This document shows, piece by piece, positions 53,394-62,313 of a stretch of 64,000 bases of DNA. Source of the DNA: Pseudogemmobacter lacusdianii (GTDB lineage: Bacteria; Pseudomonadota; Alphaproteobacteria; Rhodobacterales; Rhodobacteraceae). Position 1 is the first letter of the stretch. Every line of letters begins with the position of its first letter. The position numbers and the translations under genes were made by a program. Location of the stretch: positions 1-64,000 of the forward strand of contig NZ_JAVDBT010000001.1 in NCBI RefSeq assembly GCF_030848395.1. Direction: 5' to 3'. The notes beneath the pieces are model-generated. The model was not told the origin of the DNA and searched no databases. It saw only the letters and a program-made list of their open reading frames with translations.

Positions 53394-54023
53394 ATGGACC
53401 ATTTGACCGTCGTTTCCCACCCTTTGGTCCAGCACAAGCTGACGCTGATGCGGGAGAAGGAGACCTCAACCGCGTCATTTCGCAAGCTGTTGCGCGAGAT
53501 TTCACTTTTGCTGGCCTATGAGGTCACGCGCTCTTTGCCGATGACCACCAAGCAGATCGAGACCCCGATCATGCCGATGGAGGCGCCGACCATCGACGGC
53601 AAAAAGCTGGCGTTGATCTCGATCTTGCGCGCGGGCAATGGCTTGCTGGATGGGATTTTAGAGCTGATCCCGGCGGCTCGGGTGGGCTTTGTTGGGCTTT
53701 ACCGCGACCCCGAGACGCTGCAGCCAGTGCAATATTACTGCAAGCTGCCCGAGCAGATGGAGGATCGCTTGGCGATCGTGGTTGATCCGATGCTGGCGAC
53801 GGGAAATTCCAGTGTGGCGGCGATTGATTTGCTGAAGAAATCCGGCGCGAAAAACATTCGGTTTCTGTGCCTTTTGGCCTCGCCCGAGGGGGTTCAGCGG
53901 ATGAAAGAGGCCCATCCCGATGTGCCGATCGTCACAGCAGCGGTAGATGCGCAGCTTAATGATCATGGATATATTGTTCCAGGACTAGGGGATGCGGGCG
54001 ACCGGATGTTTGGCACGAAATAA
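53394..54023 (+). CDS. upp: Uracil phosphoribosyltransferase
   Basis: A 209-residue enzyme making UMP from uracil and PRPP. The PRPP loop is [12 protein letters not shown], and the C-terminal uracil-binding block is [16 protein letters not shown]. It abuts the add stop and ends the salvage operon. Confidence 0.97.
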   Translation: MDHLTVVSHPLVQHKLTLMREKETSTASFRKLLREISLLLAYEVTRSLPMTTKQIETPIMPMEAPTIDGKKLALISILRAGNGLLDGILELIPAARVGFVGLYRDPETLQPVQYYCKLPEQMEDRLAIVVDPMLATGNSSVAAIDLLKKSGAKNIRFLCLLASPEGVQRMKEAHPDVPIVTAAVDAQLNDHGYIVPGLGDAGDRMFGTK

Positions 54024-54090
54024 GGGGTATTTTCCCTTTACTCGGAGTCCCACTTGTTCCAATACTTCCTCAAGCTCCTTGGGGGTAGTT

Positions 54091-55293
54091 ATGTTTGGAA
54101 AAGTGATTTCTGCCGCCGTTTTGGCCAGCCTTTGCGGGGCGCTGCCTGCTTTTGCGGATCTTGCGCGGCCGGCTGAGATGCCGCCGGCCAGCTTTAAGGG
54201 GCAGCAATATGTTGACAGCCGGGGCTGTGTCTTCTTGCGCGCGGGTTATGCGGGGCAGGTGACTTGGGTGCCGCGCGTCACGCGCGATCGCAAGCAGCTT
54301 TGCGGCTATGGTGCCTCGGGCCCGATCGAGGTGGCTGAGGCTCCGCAAGCCCCCGTTGGGGTGCCTGCTGCGCCCAAGGCGGCTCCGGCGGCGAAGGCGG
54401 CAGCGCCAAAAGCTCCGGCCGTTGTGGCGACAGCTCCGGTTGCCGCACCGCTCTCTAAGACCGCTCGGGTCGTCGCAGTGCCGACGTCTGAGCGGGTGGC
54501 AGAGGCCCCTGCGGTTACGGCTGGTGAGGGGTACCGGCTGGCTTGCCCGGCCGATGCGCCAGTGGCCAAGCGCTATGAGGTGCATGGCGGCGGATCAAAG
54601 CTTCTTTGCACCAAAGGCGACGGGACCATGACCGGCGCGACCTTCCCCAAACTTGTGGCCGGAAATCTGGATGCGGCGGCTGGGGGCCAAGCTGCTGTCG
54701 CAGCGGCGCCTTCGGCGCGCTCTGCGGAAGTGGCCCAGCCGAAAGCGCCGGTTAAAAGTGCCAAGCTGCCAATGGATGCGCCCCCTGCGGGATATAAAAT
54801 GGCTTGGACCGATGATCGTCTGAATCCCTACCGTGGTCAGCAGACCGCCGAGGGTGTGGGGGCGATGGATCAGGTCTGGACGCGCACCACACCTGCCGAA
54901 CTGGTGGAAGACAGTGTCACCAAGCGTCGGCCGGTGAAGATTGTGGTGCGGCATCGCGATGGCAGCAGCTCGACCGAAGACGGCTATGTGCTCTCGATGA
55001 AGAGCGGCGAGAAATTGGTGACCAAATCCAGCATGGCGGCGCCTGCGAAGGCGAAAGCCAAAGAGACCGGCAAGGGGCTATTCGTGCAGGTCGGCACCTT
55101 TGGCGTACCAAGCAATGCCGATGGCGCTGCGGGTCAGCTGCGCGGCAAGGGGTTGCCGGTGGCGCGGGCCAAGTTGAAGAATGGTGCTTTGACCGTGGTC
55201 TACGCAGGGCCCTTTGGCTCGGCCGATCAGGCCAAGGCGGCGCTGAGTGCCGCGCGCGGCCTTGGCTTTGGTGATGCAAGGATAGTGCAGTAA
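54091..55293 (+). CDS. SPOR domain-containing exported protein
   Basis: A 400-residue envelope protein. A signal peptide runs to about residue 22 (LPAFA). A cysteine-containing segment (YVDSRGCVFLRAGYAG) is followed by long Ala/Pro/Lys-rich linkers. The C-terminal SPOR domain (about 327-400, GLFVQVGTFGVPSNADGAAG at its start) binds denuded peptidoglycan and would target the septum. The alanine-proline-rich middle is low complexity. GGGGG precedes the ATG at 54091. The gap to upp shows no terminator. Confidence 0.87.
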   Translation: MFGKVISAAVLASLCGALPAFADLARPAEMPPASFKGQQYVDSRGCVFLRAGYAGQVTWVPRVTRDRKQLCGYGASGPIEVAEAPQAPVGVPAAPKAAPAAKAAAPKAPAVVATAPVAAPLSKTARVVAVPTSERVAEAPAVTAGEGYRLACPADAPVAKRYEVHGGGSKLLCTKGDGTMTGATFPKLVAGNLDAAAGGQAAVAAAPSARSAEVAQPKAPVKSAKLPMDAPPAGYKMAWTDDRLNPYRGQQTAEGVGAMDQVWTRTTPAELVEDSVTKRRPVKIVVRHRDGSSSTEDGYVLSMKSGEKLVTKSSMAAPAKAKAKETGKGLFVQVGTFGVPSNADGAAGQLRGKGLPVARAKLKNGALTVVYAGPFGSADQAKAALSAARGLGFGDARIVQ

Positions 55294-55335
55294 GGGCAGA
55301 CCGCCGATCGAGCAGTGGAAGCGGAAGCTAAGAAG

Positions 55336-55363
55336 CGGAGCCCGAAAGGGCTCCGTTTTCTTT
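55336..55363 (+). terminator. Rho-independent terminator of the SPOR protein gene
   Basis: CGGAGCCC-GAAA-GGGCTCCG (55336-55355) with a GNRA-type loop, followed by TTTTCTTT. Confidence 0.95.
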
Positions 55364-55376
55364 GAGGGGGCGGGCT

Positions 55377-56405
55377 TTACCCCTCGCAGACCGATTGCAG
55401 CGCCACCCAATCGGTGTCTGACAGCAACGGGCTGGGCATCAGGCCCTTATAGGGATCGGCCTCGACCACCACTTGTGCGGCCTGCGGTTGTGCCATGCCT
55501 TCCAGCGCGCGGCCAAAGGGCGTCATCGGGATTTGCGCCGCCTCAAAAGCGGCGACAAGGCTGGTTGTCGGCGGCAATTGATAGCTGTGGCGCAGGAAAT
55601 CCTCGCCATAGCCCTGTAGCGCATTGGCGGGCAGCTCGCCCGTGGTCAGCAAGCGGAAGGTGCTGATCAGCCCGGCGTGGTCCAGAATATCCAGCATCGG
55701 GTCAACGGTGTGAGAGGCCACGCCTTCCGTCAAAGCCGCGCCGGCCAAAGCCTGCGCATCCTCGCCCGCCTCGGCCAAGGCGCGGGGCAAAAGGATCACG
55801 CCGCCCGGCAAATGCGCGGGCTGCTGCAACCCTTCGGGAAGGACGTAAAGGATGGGCGTGTCTTCCAACCCAAAGATGCGTTCGGAAAGGCGGAACAGCG
55901 CCGGCAGGCCGGTCTCTCCGGTGCAGGGCTGACCGGTGAGCCTTGTGATGTCATCCAGCGCGCGCTGGCCAATCTCGGCCCGTTTGGCGGCGGGCACCAC
56001 CGAAGCCGTGTGACGGGTCAGCACGCCGGGCAGCACCGTCACCGCAAAAAGCACGATCGCCAGCGTGATGCCACCGGTCAAAGCCCCGCGCAGCCGGCCC
56101 GGACGGGGCGTGGCCGCGCGCACGGCTGATTGCACGGTCTTCAGCGCGCCGATCATATCGTCGTCGGCGATCTCAAGCTCTTCTTCGGCATCTTCTCCGG
56201 GGGCATAGAGGGCAGGGCGCTGGCCGGGGTTCAGCCGGGTCACGGCAGGCAGCGACCAATGCGACAACACCTGTTCCGAGCGCGGATCGGCCAGCATCAA
56301 GGTGGCCTCGCCCATGCGGACGATGACCTCGCGGCGCTGACCATCGGACCCCTCGCGCCAGAGCCCGGTGCTTTCTAACCTTGAATACTTCTTCAGAGCC
56401 GTCAT
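55377..56405 (-). CDS. Membrane protein resembling an inactive M48 peptidase
   Basis: A 342-residue protein. The N-terminal 100 residues are soluble and acidic. One membrane segment lies at about 108-130 (GGITLAIVLFAVTVLPGVL). The outer part has LPGGVILLPRALAEAGEDAQALAGAALTEGVASH in outline, which follows the layout of M48 metalloproteases (LPGG strand, then the zinc helix). The HExxH residues are absent: the position reads TEGVAS. It may be a pseudoprotease or only a distant look-alike. Function unknown. It is convergent with the SPOR gene. Confidence 0.6.
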   Translation of the reverse strand: MTALKKYSRLESTGLWREGSDGQRREVIVRMGEATLMLADPRSEQVLSHWSLPAVTRLNPGQRPALYAPGEDAEEELEIADDDMIGALKTVQSAVRAATPRPGRLRGALTGGITLAIVLFAVTVLPGVLTRHTASVVPAAKRAEIGQRALDDITRLTGQPCTGETGLPALFRLSERIFGLEDTPILYVLPEGLQQPAHLPGGVILLPRALAEAGEDAQALAGAALTEGVASHTVDPMLDILDHAGLISTFRLLTTGELPANALQGYGEDFLRHSYQLPPTTSLVAAFEAAQIPMTPFGRALEGMAQPQAAQVVVEADPYKGLMPSPLLSDTDWVALQSVCEG

Positions 56406-56501
56406 GCAGCGTCCTTTGACCTGAGCCGGACACTAACCGGCAGGGCCGGGCTTCACAACAGGGCTTGCCAAGCCTTTGTGCATGCGCGTCTTTCTGCCGC
56501 C

Positions 56502-58121
56502 TCAGGCCAGCTTTGCCACCGCGCGCAGCTCATATTTCTGGATCTTGCCGGTCGAGGTCTTCGGCAGCTCGGTAAAAATCACCAGTTTGGGGGTCTTGAA
56601 GCCTGCCAAATGGGACCGGCAATGCGCGATCAACTCGGCTGAAGTCACCTCAAGGCCTTGTTTTACCTCAACAAAAGCGCAAGGCACTTCGCCCCATTTC
56701 TCATCGGGCTTGGCCACGACTGCGCAAAGCGAGACAGCGGGGTGCTTCATCAAGATGCCCTCGACCTCGACCGAGGAGACGTTCTCGCCGCCCGAGATGA
56801 TGATGTCTTTGGCGCGGTCGGTGATCTTCACATAGCCGTCAGGGTGCTGGAAGGCGATGTCGCCCGAGCGGAACCAGCCGCCACGGAAGGCCTCGGCGGT
56901 GGCTTCGGGGTTCTTGTAATAGCCCTTCATCACCAGATTGCCGCGCATGGCGATCTCGCCCAGATGGGCGGCGTCGCGGGGGATTTGCTGGTCCTTGTCG
57001 TCATGGACGCCCGCGGCTTCCAGCATGGCCATTGCCACCCCGGTACGCGCCTTCAGCGCCGCGCGCTCGTCGCCGACAGCGCTTTCCCATTCGGTTTGCC
57101 ACAGGCATTCCAGCGCCGGGCCATAGGTCTCGGTCAGCCCGTAGACTTGGGTGACGTTAAAGCCCAAAGGCTCCACCGCAGCCAAGGTGGCGGCGGGGGG
57201 CGGTGCGCCTGCGGTAAAGACCTCGACGATATGCGAGAAGTCGCGGCGGTCTTCGTCTTTGGCGTTGATAATCATGTTGAGCACGATCGGCGCGCCGCCG
57301 AAATGGGTCACACCCTCATCGGCGATGGCGTCGTAGATTGCTTTGGCGGTGACATCGCGGCAGCAGACCAAAGTGCCGCCCATCATCGGCACCATCCAAG
57401 CTTGGCACCAAGCATTGCAATGGAACAAAGGCACGATGCTCATCACCACGGGAAAGCTTTGCATCCGCCAAGCCAGTGCATTGGCCGTGGTGGCCAGATA
57501 GGCGCCGCGGTGGTGATAGACCACGCCCTTGGGCTTGCCGGTGGTGCCGGAGGTGTAATTGATCGCAAGGCTTTCCCATTCATCCTCTGGCATCAGCCAA
57601 TCGAAATCGGGGCGGCCCTCGGCCAGCAGATCTTCATACCCCAGATAGCGGCCCGAGGCGGTGAAGCCGTGGTCGGTCACCTCGATGATCTGGGGGGCAG
57701 GGCCTTCCATCCGGGCGATCGCCGCTTCAGCCAAAGCCAGAAAAGCGGTGTCGCACAGCACCAGCTTGGCGCCGGCATGGTCAAAGCAATAGGCAACCGT
57801 ATCGGCATCAAGCCGGATGTTGATGGTGTTGAGCACCGCGCCACAGGCGGGCACGCCAAAATGCGCCTCGGCTTGGGCAGGGATATTGGGCAGCAGGGTC
57901 GCCACCACGTCTCCGGGCGCGACGCCACGCGCGGCTAAGGCGCTGGCCAGCTGGGTCACGCGGGTCGCGTAATCGGCGTAGTTGAGGCGGGTGGTCTTCC
58001 AAACAAGGGCGGTACGATGCGCAAAGATCTCAGCAGCGCGGCGCAGATGGGAAAGCGGTGTGAGGGGCACAAAATTTGCGGCGCATTTTTCAAGACCCGC
58101 CTCATCCGACAGCCAACCCAT
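56502..58121 (-). CDS. Acyl-CoA ligase (medium-chain/DmdB-like)
   Basis: A 539-residue adenylate-forming ligase. The AMP-binding loop is INYTSGTTGKPKGVVYHHRGAY, then QVYGLTETYGPALEC, WFRSGDIAF and the catalytic lysine in LPKTSTGKIQKYELR. The N-terminus MGWLSDEAGLEKCAANFVPL and its length suit the group that includes methylmercaptopropionate-CoA ligase DmdB as well as medium-chain fatty acid ligases. Substrate cannot be fixed from sequence. The start at 58121 has AAGGGGG upstream. It is divergent from the EamA gene. Confidence 0.85.
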   Translation of the reverse strand: MGWLSDEAGLEKCAANFVPLTPLSHLRRAAEIFAHRTALVWKTTRLNYADYATRVTQLASALAARGVAPGDVVATLLPNIPAQAEAHFGVPACGAVLNTINIRLDADTVAYCFDHAGAKLVLCDTAFLALAEAAIARMEGPAPQIIEVTDHGFTASGRYLGYEDLLAEGRPDFDWLMPEDEWESLAINYTSGTTGKPKGVVYHHRGAYLATTANALAWRMQSFPVVMSIVPLFHCNAWCQAWMVPMMGGTLVCCRDVTAKAIYDAIADEGVTHFGGAPIVLNMIINAKDEDRRDFSHIVEVFTAGAPPPAATLAAVEPLGFNVTQVYGLTETYGPALECLWQTEWESAVGDERAALKARTGVAMAMLEAAGVHDDKDQQIPRDAAHLGEIAMRGNLVMKGYYKNPEATAEAFRGGWFRSGDIAFQHPDGYVKITDRAKDIIISGGENVSSVEVEGILMKHPAVSLCAVVAKPDEKWGEVPCAFVEVKQGLEVTSAELIAHCRSHLAGFKTPKLVIFTELPKTSTGKIQKYELRAVAKLA

Positions 58122-58211
58122 AGAATCCCCCTTCAGATGTGTCGCAATCAGGCGCGCATCGCCCCGCCTGCCGGGCTTCACTTGGCCTAAAAGAAGCAAG
58201 CCGGCAGGACA

Positions 58212-59168
58212 ATGACAATAGCGCAGCCCGACCGTACTCTCGCCGCCACCGGGCTGATCCTTGCCTATGCCGCCATCGTGGGTCTTGCCGACAACTATGT
58301 GCGGGCCGTGGCGGGCGAGTTGGGGCTGTGGCAAGTGCATCTCAGCCGGTCGGTTTTGGCGCTGATGATGCTCTTTGCTGCGGCACCGTTTTTGGGCTTG
58401 CGGATGCGGCCAAAGCGTTGGGGTGGGGTGGTGGCGCGCTCGGCCCTGCATGGGGTGGCGATCATGATCTATTTTGGCGCGCTTGGCTTTCTGCCGGTGG
58501 CCATTGTGGCGGCGGGACTTTTCACCGCGCCGATCTTCGTGCTGCTGATCTCAAGATTGGTTTATGGGCACAGGATTGGCCCCTTCCGCATCCTTGCTGT
58601 GGGGCTTGGTTTCCTGGGCGTGATCTTGGTTTTGGGGCCTTCGGCCTTGGCCGGAGCCACGCTTGCCGCAGGCCTGCCGGTGCTGGCCGGAGCCCTTTAT
58701 GGCTTGGGAAATATTGCCACCCGGCAGTGGTGTGAGGGCGAAACGGCCGAGTGTTTGCTGGCGGGTTTCTTCGTCAGTTTGGGGGTCTTGGGCCTGATCG
58801 GTTTGGCAGTGATGACGGCGCTTCATCTTGAAGTTCCGCCCGGTTCTGCGGGCTTCATTCTGCGCGGTTTTGTCTGGCCTTCGGGCTACACAAACTGGGT
58901 CTTGTTGGGGATGGCTTTGGGCTCACTTGTGGGGGTTGGGCTGTCGATCCGGGCCTATCAATTGACCGATGCCGGACGCGCCTCGGTGCTGGAATATATG
59001 ATCCTGCCGAGCTCGGCTTTTTGGACTTGGATCGTCTGGGATGAGGCGCTGGATCTGACCGCTTGGGCGGGCATGGCGCTGATCGCGGGGGCGGGTTTGC
59101 TGATCGCGCTTCGGGCGAAAATGAGCGAGGACTCGGGCAGCGAAACGCGTTCAAATCAGCTGGCTTAA
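58212..59168 (+). CDS. EamA/DMT-family transporter
   Basis: A 318-residue inner-membrane protein with ten predicted segments in two EamA repeats. The first starts at GLILAYAAIVGLADNYV and the second at LPVLAGALYGLGNIATRQW. Members export metabolites or amino acids; the substrate here is unknown. AGGAC precedes the ATG. Confidence 0.9.
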   Translation: MTIAQPDRTLAATGLILAYAAIVGLADNYVRAVAGELGLWQVHLSRSVLALMMLFAAAPFLGLRMRPKRWGGVVARSALHGVAIMIYFGALGFLPVAIVAAGLFTAPIFVLLISRLVYGHRIGPFRILAVGLGFLGVILVLGPSALAGATLAAGLPVLAGALYGLGNIATRQWCEGETAECLLAGFFVSLGVLGLIGLAVMTALHLEVPPGSAGFILRGFVWPSGYTNWVLLGMALGSLVGVGLSIRAYQLTDAGRASVLEYMILPSSAFWTWIVWDEALDLTAWAGMALIAGAGLLIALRAKMSEDSGSETRSNQLA

Positions 59169-59203
59169 CGTCGGGGCATCTGGGGCAATTGGCCGCCAAA
59201 TAA

Positions 59204-59218
59204 CGTTGCGTCGCAACG
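59204..59218. repeat. Inverted repeat between eamA and tdk
   Basis: CGTTGCG-T-CGCAACG lies between the convergent eamA-type gene (ending at 59168) and tdk (ending at 59243). It could be a weak shared terminator. Confidence 0.35.
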
Positions 59219-59242
59219 CAGGCTGCAACGGTGTTTGGGGCG

Positions 59243-59836
59243 CTATGCCGTCGGGTCAACCTCGGTCACGGCGGCGCGCCAATGCCGACGGCAGAGACTC
59301 TGGTAGGTCTCATTGCCGCCAATCACCACCTGATCGCCGTCCTTCATCGCCCGGCCGTCGGCGCCTTTGCGCACCACCATCGTGGCCTTCTTACCGCAAT
59401 GGCAGATCGTGCGGATTTCACGCATCTCATCGGCCCATGCCAAAAGCGCGGCCGAGCCGGGGAAGAGATTGCCTTGGAAATCGACGCGCAACCCGTAGCA
59501 CATCACCGGCACTTTCAGATCATCCACCGCGCAAGCCAGCTGCCAGACCTGCGCTTTTGACAGGAACTGCGCCTCATCGATGAAGACACAAGCCAATGGG
59601 CCAAGTGATTGCCGGGATTGAATTTTCTCGAAAAGATCCTCGTCCGGGGCGAACGTATCGGCCTCGCAGCCGATGCCAATGCGGCTGCCAATCCGGCCCT
59701 CACCTGCGCGGTTGTCGAACTGCGCGGTGATCAAGAGGGTCTCCATCCCACCTTCTTGGTAGTTGTGCGACGCCTGCAAGAGCAGCGTCGATTTGCCGGC
59801 ATTCATCGTGGAATAATGGAAATAAAGCTTGGCCAT
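59243..59836 (-). CDS. tdk: Thymidine kinase
   Basis: A 197-residue type II thymidine kinase phosphorylating thymidine and deoxyuridine. The P-loop is STMNAGKSTLLLQ, the DEAQF block is FIDEAQFLSK, and the zinc ribbon begins with CHCGKKA and ends at SLCRRH. It complements the salvage operon about 5 kb upstream. Confidence 0.95.
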   Translation of the reverse strand: MAKLYFHYSTMNAGKSTLLLQASHNYQEGGMETLLITAQFDNRAGEGRIGSRIGIGCEADTFAPDEDLFEKIQSRQSLGPLACVFIDEAQFLSKAQVWQLACAVDDLKVPVMCYGLRVDFQGNLFPGSAALLAWADEMREIRTICHCGKKATMVVRKGADGRAMKDGDQVVIGGNETYQSLCRRHWRAAVTEVDPTA

Positions 59837-60026
59837 AGGGGCTTGCTAGAGCCACGGCTGCGGCTTGGCAAGGGAGCGGCAAAGCAGGTCCGTCGCGCAT
59901 TTTGTCGCTGCCTGCCAGGGCTGCGCAACGGACCCGCTTTTAAAGCCGGTGCAAAGACCGATCATTCACAACGCTTCCGGTTTCCCGGCACAGCTTTATA
60001 AATGACATTTGCAGCTCAGCGGCTTA

Positions 60027-60053
60027 ATGGGAAAAAGAGAAGAGTTTTCCCAT
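60027..60053. promoter_or_regulatory. Inverted repeat in the leader of the small regulator gene
   Basis: ATGGGAAAA (60027-60035) and TTTTCCCAT (60045-60053) form a perfect 9-bp inverted repeat, 47 bp before the start at 60101. It could be an operator for autoregulation or an mRNA hairpin. The rest of the 59837-60100 gap shows nothing else that I can support. Confidence 0.5.
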
Positions 60054-60100
60054 GCGTTTGCGCAGCCCAAGCCGGAGCCAAACCCAGACCGGAGCATACA

Positions 60101-60553
60101 ATGTCTGCATCGAGCTATTTGAAAAAGCACACCGAAGCCCTTGTAAAGGATGTCGGAATCGAAGCGGCTTGTGAGTTGACCGGCAAGTCTAAGGCGACTT
60201 TGGGGCGCTATTATTCGGACAGTGATGAGCATGATGATCGCTTCATGCCGATCGATGTGGTCGCCCAGCTTGAGGCTGCGGCGCGCTTTCCGCATGTCAC
60301 CTCGGCGCTGGCCGAGTTGAAGGGGATCACGCTGAGCTATGATGCCGAGCGGCGCAATGCCAGCTCGAAGGGCGTTAATCAGGATGTCGTGGTGCTGGCG
60401 CAGCGCTTTGCCATGCTGATGAGTGAGTATCACATGGCGATCTCGGATGGCCGAATCTCGGTCAATGAGGCCAAGCGCATGCTGCGCGAGACTTTGGCCA
60501 TTCAGCAGATCCTCTTGGATATGAAGCTGAATTTGGAAGTTGAGGTCAGCTGA
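60101..60553 (+). CDS. Small putative helix-turn-helix protein (phage CII-like)
   Basis: A 150-residue protein. The N-terminal half reads as a helix-turn-helix: VKDVGIEAACELTGKSKATLGRYYSD, then a helix with PIDVVAQLEAAARFPHVTSALAELKGI. The layout recalls phage regulatory CII-type proteins. The C-terminal half is helical (VLAQRFAMLMSEYHMAISDGR onward) and may oligomerise. No other phage gene is nearby, so it is probably a domesticated chromosomal regulator. GGAGC lies upstream of the ATG at 60101. Function not known. Confidence 0.65.
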   Translation: MSASSYLKKHTEALVKDVGIEAACELTGKSKATLGRYYSDSDEHDDRFMPIDVVAQLEAAARFPHVTSALAELKGITLSYDAERRNASSKGVNQDVVVLAQRFAMLMSEYHMAISDGRISVNEAKRMLRETLAIQQILLDMKLNLEVEVS

Positions 60554-60595
60554 GGCTGGGTCGCTTTGCAGCGAACCTGACAGGCTGGAATGGAA

Positions 60596-60625
60596 AAAGG
60601 GCGGAGCATCGCAGCTCCGCCCTTT
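60596..60625. terminator. Bidirectional terminator
   Basis: AAAGGGCGGAGC (60596-60607) pairs with GCTCCGCCCTTT (60614-60625) around a 6-nt loop, between the convergent regulator and helicase genes. Confidence 0.85.
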
Positions 60626-60634
60626 CCAATTGGT

Positions 60635-62017
60635 TTACGCCCCGCGCGAGGGATTGCGGCGCGGCGCTTGCCCGCCGCCCATCGGACGCCCGCCTTGGGG
60701 GCGGCCCTGGCCCTGCGGCTTGCCGCCTTGCGGGCGACCTTGGCCCTGACCTTGACCTTGGCCCTGCGGGCGCGGTCCCTTGGCCTTAGCGGGGTTGGCG
60801 CTCATCTTCTGGCCCTGACGGCCACCGACCTGCGGGCGCGGGCCGCGGTTCTGACCGGGGCGTGGCGCTGCGGCCACGATATCGGCCGCCCAAGGCGCGC
60901 CACCCAGCACCGGCAACGTCTTTTTCAGCAGCTTTTCAACGGCTTGCAGCTCAGACATCTCGGCCGGGGCGCAGAAGCTGATCGAGGAGCCCTCGGCGCC
61001 GGCGCGGGCGGTGCGGCCGATGCGGTGGACGTAGTTTTCGGGCACGTTCGGCATGTCGTGGTTGTAGACATGGCGGACGGTCGGGATGTCGATGCCGCGG
61101 GCGGCGACGTCGGTTGCGACCAGCACGTCCACCTCACCGGCTTTGAACTCGGTCAGGATGCGGTCGCGCTGGTTTTGGCTGCGGTTGCCATGGATGGCGC
61201 CGACGCGGAAACCCCATTGCGCCAAGACCTTAGCCAGCTTGTCCGAGCCATGCTTGGTGCGGCAGAAGACCAAGGCCTGCTCACCCGGATGGGTCTTGAG
61301 ATAGGTCTCAAGCTGGCGCGCCTTGTCGCTGTTGGGCAGGAAGTGGACGCCTTGCGTCACCTTTTCAGCCGGTTTGCCGGGCGGATTGACCTGCACTTTG
61401 ACCGGGTTGCGCAGATAGGTGTCGGCGATCTCATTGATATCTTTCGGCATTGTGGCCGAGAACATCAGAGTTTGCCGCCGCAAGGGGATGTGTTTGGCGA
61501 TCTTGCGCAAGGAATGGATGAAGCCCATGTCGAGCATGTGGTCGGCCTCGTCCAAGACGAGATAGCCGCATTTCTCAAGGCTGACATGGCCCTGCTCAAG
61601 GTGGTCAATCAGGCGGCCCGGGGTGGCGACCAAGACGTCAGCGCCGCGCGCCAAAGCCTGGGCTTGCTTGTTCACCGAAGCCCCGCCGACGACCATTACC
61701 ACCTTGATATGAGTACCTTTTGTGAAGATCTCAAGGTTGTCTTTGATCTGCAAAGTCAGCTCGCGGGTGGGGGCGAGGATGAGGGCACGGACGTTGCGCG
61801 CGCCGGGCGGATTGGGGATATCCAGCAAGCGATGGAGAAGCGGCAGGCCGAAAGCGGCGGTCTTCCCGGTGCCGGTCTGCGCCAGCCCCAGCACATCCTT
61901 GCCTTCCATGATATGCGGGATCGCCTGCGCCTGAATGGGCGTCGGCGCTTTCAGCGTGGTTTTTTCCAACGCCAGCAACAGTTTGGGCGAAAGCCCGAGG
62001 GATTCAAATGTGGTCAT
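60635..62017 (-). CDS. DEAD-box RNA helicase (RhlE-like)
   Basis: A 460-residue ATP-dependent RNA helicase. Motifs in order are the Q motif (APTPIQAQAIP), AQTGTGKT, PTRELTLQI, the DEAD box in LVLDEADHMLDMG, SATMP, VATDVAARGIDI and HRIGRTARAG. The C-terminal tail from about residue 375 is Gly/Gln/Pro/Arg-rich with repeated GQGQGQGRPQGG-like units, typical of RNA-binding tails. It probably acts in ribosome assembly or mRNA turnover. The start at 62017 (MTTFESLGL) is family-typical, with a weak GGAATG site and a long GC-rich leader. Confidence 0.93.
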   Translation of the reverse strand: MTTFESLGLSPKLLLALEKTTLKAPTPIQAQAIPHIMEGKDVLGLAQTGTGKTAAFGLPLLHRLLDIPNPPGARNVRALILAPTRELTLQIKDNLEIFTKGTHIKVVMVVGGASVNKQAQALARGADVLVATPGRLIDHLEQGHVSLEKCGYLVLDEADHMLDMGFIHSLRKIAKHIPLRRQTLMFSATMPKDINEIADTYLRNPVKVQVNPPGKPAEKVTQGVHFLPNSDKARQLETYLKTHPGEQALVFCRTKHGSDKLAKVLAQWGFRVGAIHGNRSQNQRDRILTEFKAGEVDVLVATDVAARGIDIPTVRHVYNHDMPNVPENYVHRIGRTARAGAEGSSISFCAPAEMSELQAVEKLLKKTLPVLGGAPWAADIVAAAPRPGQNRGPRPQVGGRQGQKMSANPAKAKGPRPQGQGQGQGQGRPQGGKPQGQGRPQGGRPMGGGQAPRRNPSRGA

Positions 62018-62313
62018 TTGGTCATTCCATACGTCAAGGGACGAGCGGCCCTCGCCCTCGGGGAACCCCGATGACCGTGCGCGCCGTCGGCGCCCCTGCG
62101 TGATGGTGGGAACCTGCGTCCGGGCCTTTTGGTGCTCACGCGGCACGGGCTGACGGACAGGGGGGAGATGGGGGCATTGGCCACGAAAGTCAAGGAAAAC
62201 CACGTATGGCTGACGTATGGCGGGCGTATGGCTTGCGTCTGGTTTTGCGCCGCACGTTGGATTTACCGATTTTGCGGCGGGTTCTGGCAAGGTTGCGGGC
62301 CGGAGGTGCTACG

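Noticed and set aside
54024-54090. Possible seventh copy of the dispersed motif (GGGGTATTTTCCC)
   Set aside because: It lacks the preceding hairpin and the ATCAAGATGAA end.
60101-60553. Prophage remnant
   Set aside because: Only one CII-like gene; no integrase, structural or lysis genes and no attachment-site duplication were seen.
60635-60800. Short repeats resembling a tandem array
   Set aside because: They encode the Gly/Gln/Pro-rich tail of the RNA helicase; no spacers or CRISPR-like structure.
62018-62313. Coding sequence in the helicase-brnA gap (frames extending both genes)
   Set aside because: The extensions lack ribosome sites and family similarity; the gap is better read as divergent leaders, with no further feature supported.
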